Assembly (NCBI GenBank): GCA_030039775.1
Contig: JASHUX010000027.1
Coordinates: forward strand, 1-8,213
Length of the DNA stretch: 8,213 bases
Source of the DNA: Alphaproteobacteria bacterium
GTDB taxonomy: Bacteria > Pseudomonadota > Alphaproteobacteria > ATCC43930 > CGMCC-115725
Reading direction: 5' to 3'
Position 1 is the stretch's first letter. Each line of letters begins with the position of its first letter. The position numbers and the translations under genes are program-made. The notes beneath the pieces are model-generated. The model worked only from the letters and a program-made list of their open reading frames with translations, was not told the origin of the DNA and did not search any database. Shown here one piece after another: positions 5,450 through 8,213 of the stretch.

Positions 5450-7006
5450 TTGCCCGATTCGTCGTCGTCTCCCGCCGCGTCCGCTTTACCGCCGGCCGTT
5501 CTGAGCCAGCGCGATATCTATCGCGTGTTGTCGGGCGTGCTGCTCGGCATGTTCCTCTCGGCGCTCGATCAAAGCATCGTCGCGACGGCGCTGCCGGCGA
5601 TGGGCCGTGCGCTCGGGGGCCTACAGGACCTGTCGTGGATCGTCGCGATCTATCTTCTCACCTCGACGGCGTCGACGCCGATCTACGGCAAGCTCGGCGA
5701 TCTCTACGGCCGGCGTCTGATGATCATGATCGCGATCGCCGTGTTCGTCATCGGCTCACTGTTCTGCGGCCTGGCGCAAACCATGGCCGAGATCGTCGCC
5801 GCCCGCGCGCTTCAGGGCATCGGCGCGGGCGGGCTGTTGAGCTCGTCGCAATCGGTGATCGCCGACATCATCGCGCCGCGCGAGCGCGGCCGCTATCAGG
5901 CCTATTTCAGCGGCATCTATGCCGTCGCCACGGTCGCGGGCCCGGTGGTCGGCGGCTTGTTCGTCGATCATCTGAGCTGGCGCTGGGTGTTCTGGATTAA
6001 TCCGCCGCTCGGCATTGCCGCGTTCCTCTTATGCCGCCACGCGCTGCGGCTTTTGCCGGTGCCGCATATCCGCCGACGGATCGACGTCACCGGCGCCGCG
6101 CTGCTGATCGCGGCGGTGAGCTGCTGGCTGTTCGTGCTCAGCTCCGGCGGCCGGCAACTAAGCTGGACCTCGCCGACGATGGCGACGCTGATCGCCGGCG
6201 GGCTGCTGTTCGCCGCGCTCTTTGTCGTGCAAGAGCGGCGCGCGCCCGAGCCGATCCTGCCGCCGCGTCTCTTCGCCAATTACGTCGTGCGCCAAGCCTG
6301 GCTCGCGAGCTTCGTCATCACCATGGCGCAAATGGCGACCGGTATCTTGATGCCGAGCTTCCTGCAATTGGTGATCGGGGTCAGCGCCGGCCAGTCCGGC
6401 GTGATGATCCTACCGATGATGGTGGGCACGTTCGTCGGATCGTTCAGCGCGGGCCGCATCATGCGCCGCACGGGACGTTATCGTCCGGTGGCGCTGACGG
6501 CGATCTGCCTTGGGGTGTGCGCGCAATTGCCGCTCGCTTTCGAGGCGCAATCGATGTCGCTGCCGGTCATTCTCGTCACTATGGTGCTGGTCGGTCTGGG
6601 GTTCGGCCCGACCTTTCCGGCGATGATGGTGGCGGGTCAGAACGGCGCCGAGCTCCGCGACCTCGGCATCGTCACGTCGATGATCGCGTTCTTCCGTACG
6701 CTCGGCGGGTCCTTCGGCATCGCGATCTTGTGGTCGATCCTGATCGGCACCTTGTCCGCCGAGCTTGCGTCGGTGCATGCGAGCGCGCTGGGCGACGCCA
6801 TTCTCGGTCATGCCGGCGGCGGAGTCGCGTCGTTGCCGGAGGCGTCGCGAGTAGTGCTGGCGCCGGCGCTGGCCCATTCCTACCGCTTGGTGTTCTTGAC
6901 CAATGCCGGAATCTGCGCGATCGCCGCGGTGTTGCTCGCGACGATGCGGGAAAAACCGCTGCGCGACGAATCGGCGTTCTCGATTCGCCAACGCGCGGCG
7001 GAATAA
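5450..7006 (+). CDS. DHA2-family major facilitator drug/solute exporter
   Basis: This 518-residue inner-membrane protein is predicted to have 14 helices and to export a substrate in exchange for protons. After a polar N-terminus (1-25) come the DHA hallmark motifs: 'LDQSIVATALP' (39-49, motif D1), 'GKLGDLYGRR' (80-89, motif A in the 2-3 loop), 'RALQGIGAGG' (119-128, motif B) and 'GPVVGG' (163-168, motif C, typical of antiporters). The length fits DHA2 (EmrB/MdtD-like) rather than 12-helix DHA1. The substrate is unknown; family members export drugs, dyes, siderophores or metabolites. The start is TTG 5450: no ATG or GTG gives a full first helix, the next Met being residue 34, already inside helix 1. 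The ribosome-binding site (GAAAG) is weak. The gene lies 100 nt after the glycosyltransferase pair and before a close paralogue, from which it is separated by a nested inverted repeat. Confidence 0.88.
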   Translation: MPDSSSSPAASALPPAVLSQRDIYRVLSGVLLGMFLSALDQSIVATALPAMGRALGGLQDLSWIVAIYLLTSTASTPIYGKLGDLYGRRLMIMIAIAVFVIGSLFCGLAQTMAEIVAARALQGIGAGGLLSSSQSVIADIIAPRERGRYQAYFSGIYAVATVAGPVVGGLFVDHLSWRWVFWINPPLGIAAFLLCRHALRLLPVPHIRRRIDVTGAALLIAAVSCWLFVLSSGGRQLSWTSPTMATLIAGGLLFAALFVVQERRAPEPILPPRLFANYVVRQAWLASFVITMAQMATGILMPSFLQLVIGVSAGQSGVMILPMMVGTFVGSFSAGRIMRRTGRYRPVALTAICLGVCAQLPLAFEAQSMSLPVILVTMVLVGLGFGPTFPAMMVAGQNGAELRDLGIVTSMIAFFRTLGGSFGIAILWSILIGTLSAELASVHASALGDAILGHAGGGVASLPEASRVVLAPALAHSYRLVFLTNAGICAIAAVLLATMREKPLRDESAFSIRQRAAE

Positions 7007-7026
7007 CAAAGGCGCGCCGAAGAAAA

Positions 7027-7169
7027 TCGTCTTGGCCCGCGAAGGCGGGCCATCCACGAATTTTGGACCACCAAGGCACAAAGACACCAAGTTCTTCGTG
7101 TCTTGGTGTCTTGGTGGTTAGATCTTCAAATTTATTCGTGGATGTTCCGGCCAAGCCGAGGCAAGACGA
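7027..7169. repeat. Nested inverted-repeat element (REP/BIME- or MITE-like) between the two exporters
   Basis: The 143-bp element is symmetrical at several levels. Its outer ends are TCGTCTTG (7027-7034) and the perfect complement CAAGACGA (7162-7169). Inside these are flanking GC-rich hairpins: GGCCCGC-GAAG-GCGGGCC (7034-7051) on the left and CGGC-CAA-GCCG (7148-7158) on the right. Next comes a perfect 10-bp inverted repeat, CATCCACGAA (7051-7060) and TTCGTGGATG (7135-7144). The centre is a long near-palindrome. The outer arms resemble, from memory, the abundant palindromic repeats of Bradyrhizobium/Rhodopseudomonas genomes (TCGTCATGCCCGGGCTT...CATCCACG type). It carries no ORF. It may be a non-autonomous mobile repeat, a transcription terminator for the first exporter, or both. 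No target-site duplication is obvious at the ends. Confidence 0.7.
7067..7118. repeat. Central near-perfect palindrome of the nested repeat
   Basis: The arms at 7067-7087 and 7098-7118 are 21 nt each and complementary except for one G-T wobble and one mismatch, around a 10-nt loop. The arms begin ACCACCAAGGCAC and end TCTTGGTGGT. An alternative, perfect 11-bp stem (AAGACACCAAG, 7081-7091, with CTTGGTGTCTT, 7102-7112) uses a shifted register, because the arm itself is built of repeated CACCAAG-like units. In RNA this would be a strong hairpin just after the exporter's stop; in DNA it could extrude as a cruciform. Confidence 0.75.
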
Positions 7170-7229
7170 ATTAGGAGAGTCTTCGGCGGTGCTTTCGCAG
7201 GGACGACGAAATGGTCTTAGACTGAAGCA

Positions 7230-8213
7230 ATGGACGTAATCGAGCGCGAGCCGACGATCGCGCCGCCGCAGCGGGCGGCGCCGCTCACGCACCGCGAGAT
7301 CATGACCACGCTCTACGGCTTGCTCTTGGGCATGCTGTTGGCGGCGCTCGACCAGAACATCGTAACCACCGCCGTACCGGCGATTGCCGCTGATCTCGGC
7401 GGCTTCGAGCATCTGTCGTGGATCTTCGCCGGTTATCTTCTCACCACCACGGCCTCGACGCCGATCTACGGTAAGATCAGCGATCTTTACGGCCGCGGTC
7501 CGATCCTGATGATCAGCATCGCGCTGTTCGTCGCGAGCTCTGTTTTTTGCGCGCTGGCGCAGGACATGGGTCAGCTCGTGGCGGCGCGCGCGCTGCAAGG
7601 ACTGGGCGGCGGGGGCATGGTGAGCGTGACGCAGGCGCTCATCGCGGACATCATCGCGCCGCGCGAGCGCGGCCGGTATCAAGCCTATTTTGCCGGCGTT
7701 TGGGCGGCGGCGAGCGTCGCGGGCCCGATGATCGGCGGGTTTTTCGTCCAGTACCTGACCTGGCGGTGGGTGTTCTGGATCAATCTGCCCATCGGCGCGC
7801 TGGCCCTCATCTTGTGCGCCCGCGCTTTCCGCAAATTGCCGAAGCCGCGCCTGGCGCGGCGCGACATCGATTATTGGGGCGCCGTGTTGCTTACCCTGTC
7901 GGTGACGGCGCTCCTGCTGGTCAGCACCTGGGGTGGGTCGATCTTCCCCTGGTTCTCGACCGAAGTTCTGAGCATGCTCGCGGTCGGGCTGGTCTTTTTG
8001 GTGCTGTTTCTGCTGCAGGAATTTCGCGCGCTCGATCCGATCTTGCCGACGCGCCTGTTTGCCAGTTCGATCTTCAACCTCGCCAATGCGGTCAGCTTCA
8101 TCGTCGCAATCTCGATGTTCGGCGGGCTGGTGCTCCTGCCGGTGCAGATTCAGCTCGTGCTCGGCATCAGCCCTGGCAGCACCGGCCTCATCATGACCCC
8201 GTTGATGAGCGGC
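7230..8213 (+). CDS. DHA2-family major facilitator exporter, second paralogue (partial, C-terminus outside window)
   Basis: The frame is open from ATG 7230 to the last base, giving 328 residues and about the first nine or ten of an expected 14 helices. It parallels the preceding exporter almost without gaps: 'LDQNIVTTAVP' (40-50, motif D1), 'GKISDLYGRG' (motif A, about 81-90), 'RALQGLGGGG' (motif B), 'ADIIAPRERGRYQAYF' and 'GPMIGG' (motif C). In motif A the usual final Arg-Arg is Arg-Gly, a departure at a position that normally helps gate the 2-3 loop. ATG 7230 is the first start after an in-frame stop at 7218-7220; the ribosome-binding site is weak. A 29-nt word at 7647-7675 is identical to 5864-5892 of the first exporter, so the pair probably arose by duplication. 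Substrate unknown. It could share a transcript with the first copy only if the repeat between them is read through. Confidence 0.88.
   Translation, partial: MDVIEREPTIAPPQRAAPLTHREIMTTLYGLLLGMLLAALDQNIVTTAVPAIAADLGGFEHLSWIFAGYLLTTTASTPIYGKISDLYGRGPILMISIALFVASSVFCALAQDMGQLVAARALQGLGGGGMVSVTQALIADIIAPRERGRYQAYFAGVWAAASVAGPMIGGFFVQYLTWRWVFWINLPIGALALILCARAFRKLPKPRLARRDIDYWGAVLLTLSVTALLLVSTWGGSIFPWFSTEVLSMLAVGLVFLVLFLLQEFRALDPILPTRLFASSIFNLANAVSFIVAISMFGGLVLLPVQIQLVLGISPGSTGLIMTPLMSG

Noticed and set aside
7027..7169. CRISPR array or insertion sequence as an explanation for the repeat between the exporters
   Set aside because: The repeats are inverted and nested rather than regularly spaced direct repeats with spacers, and no transposase frame lies inside or beside them.
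6031..7239. Rightward open frame (402 codons) inside and beyond the first exporter
   Set aside because: It is in another frame of a well-supported membrane protein, encodes an Arg-rich chain, and runs through the inverted repeat.

Overview
The window looks like chromosomal DNA of a high-GC alphaproteobacterium, most likely of the Hyphomicrobiales (Bradyrhizobium / Rhodopseudomonas / Xanthobacteraceae type). Three things suggest this: strong G/C preference at third codon positions in most genes, a HisZ-type histidine pathway subunit, and glycosyltransferases resembling rhizobial ExoM. This is inference from protein and repeat character; no database was searched. There are eight coding regions, two of them cut by the window edges. 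There are no rRNA, tRNA or CRISPR features and no recognisable transposase.

Left part (1-2075). The amino end of a leftward membrane protein resembling the membrane domain of spermidine-synthase-like proteins faces a rightward pair: a small single-domain cupin and hisZ, the regulatory subunit of ATP phosphoribosyltransferase (first step of histidine synthesis). The 235-461 gap between the divergent genes holds two abutting perfect 10-bp palindromes beside a weak promoter candidate. HisZ has neither hisS nor hisG beside it here. Its last 40 bases overlap the tail of the next, oppositely oriented gene.

Middle part (2036-5349). This is a small surface-polysaccharide module. A leftward Wzx/ExoT-like flippase is divergent from a rightward, tightly spaced pair of ExoM-like family 2 glycosyltransferases that are tandem paralogues. 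The plausible division of labour is that the two transferases add sugars to a lipid-linked intermediate at the inner face of the membrane and the flippase moves the product across. The first transferase has an ambiguous start: the best ribosome-binding site and the paralogue's N-terminus both point to an ATC codon at 3448, while the first conventional start is GTG 3466.

Right part (5450-8213). Two rightward DHA2-type (14-helix) major facilitator exporters are close paralogues; the second runs off the window. Between them lies a 143-bp nested, symmetrical inverted-repeat element (7027-7169): REP-like GC-rich hairpins on both flanks, an inner inverted repeat, and a central near-palindrome rich in CACCAAG/CTTGGTG that can fold in two registers. 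This is the most unusual non-coding structure in the window.

Overall the gene content is ordinary to mildly accessory. I see no convincing new defence, toxin or mobile system. The items most worth a second look are the nested palindrome, the ATC start question, and the compact flippase plus twin-ExoM arrangement.
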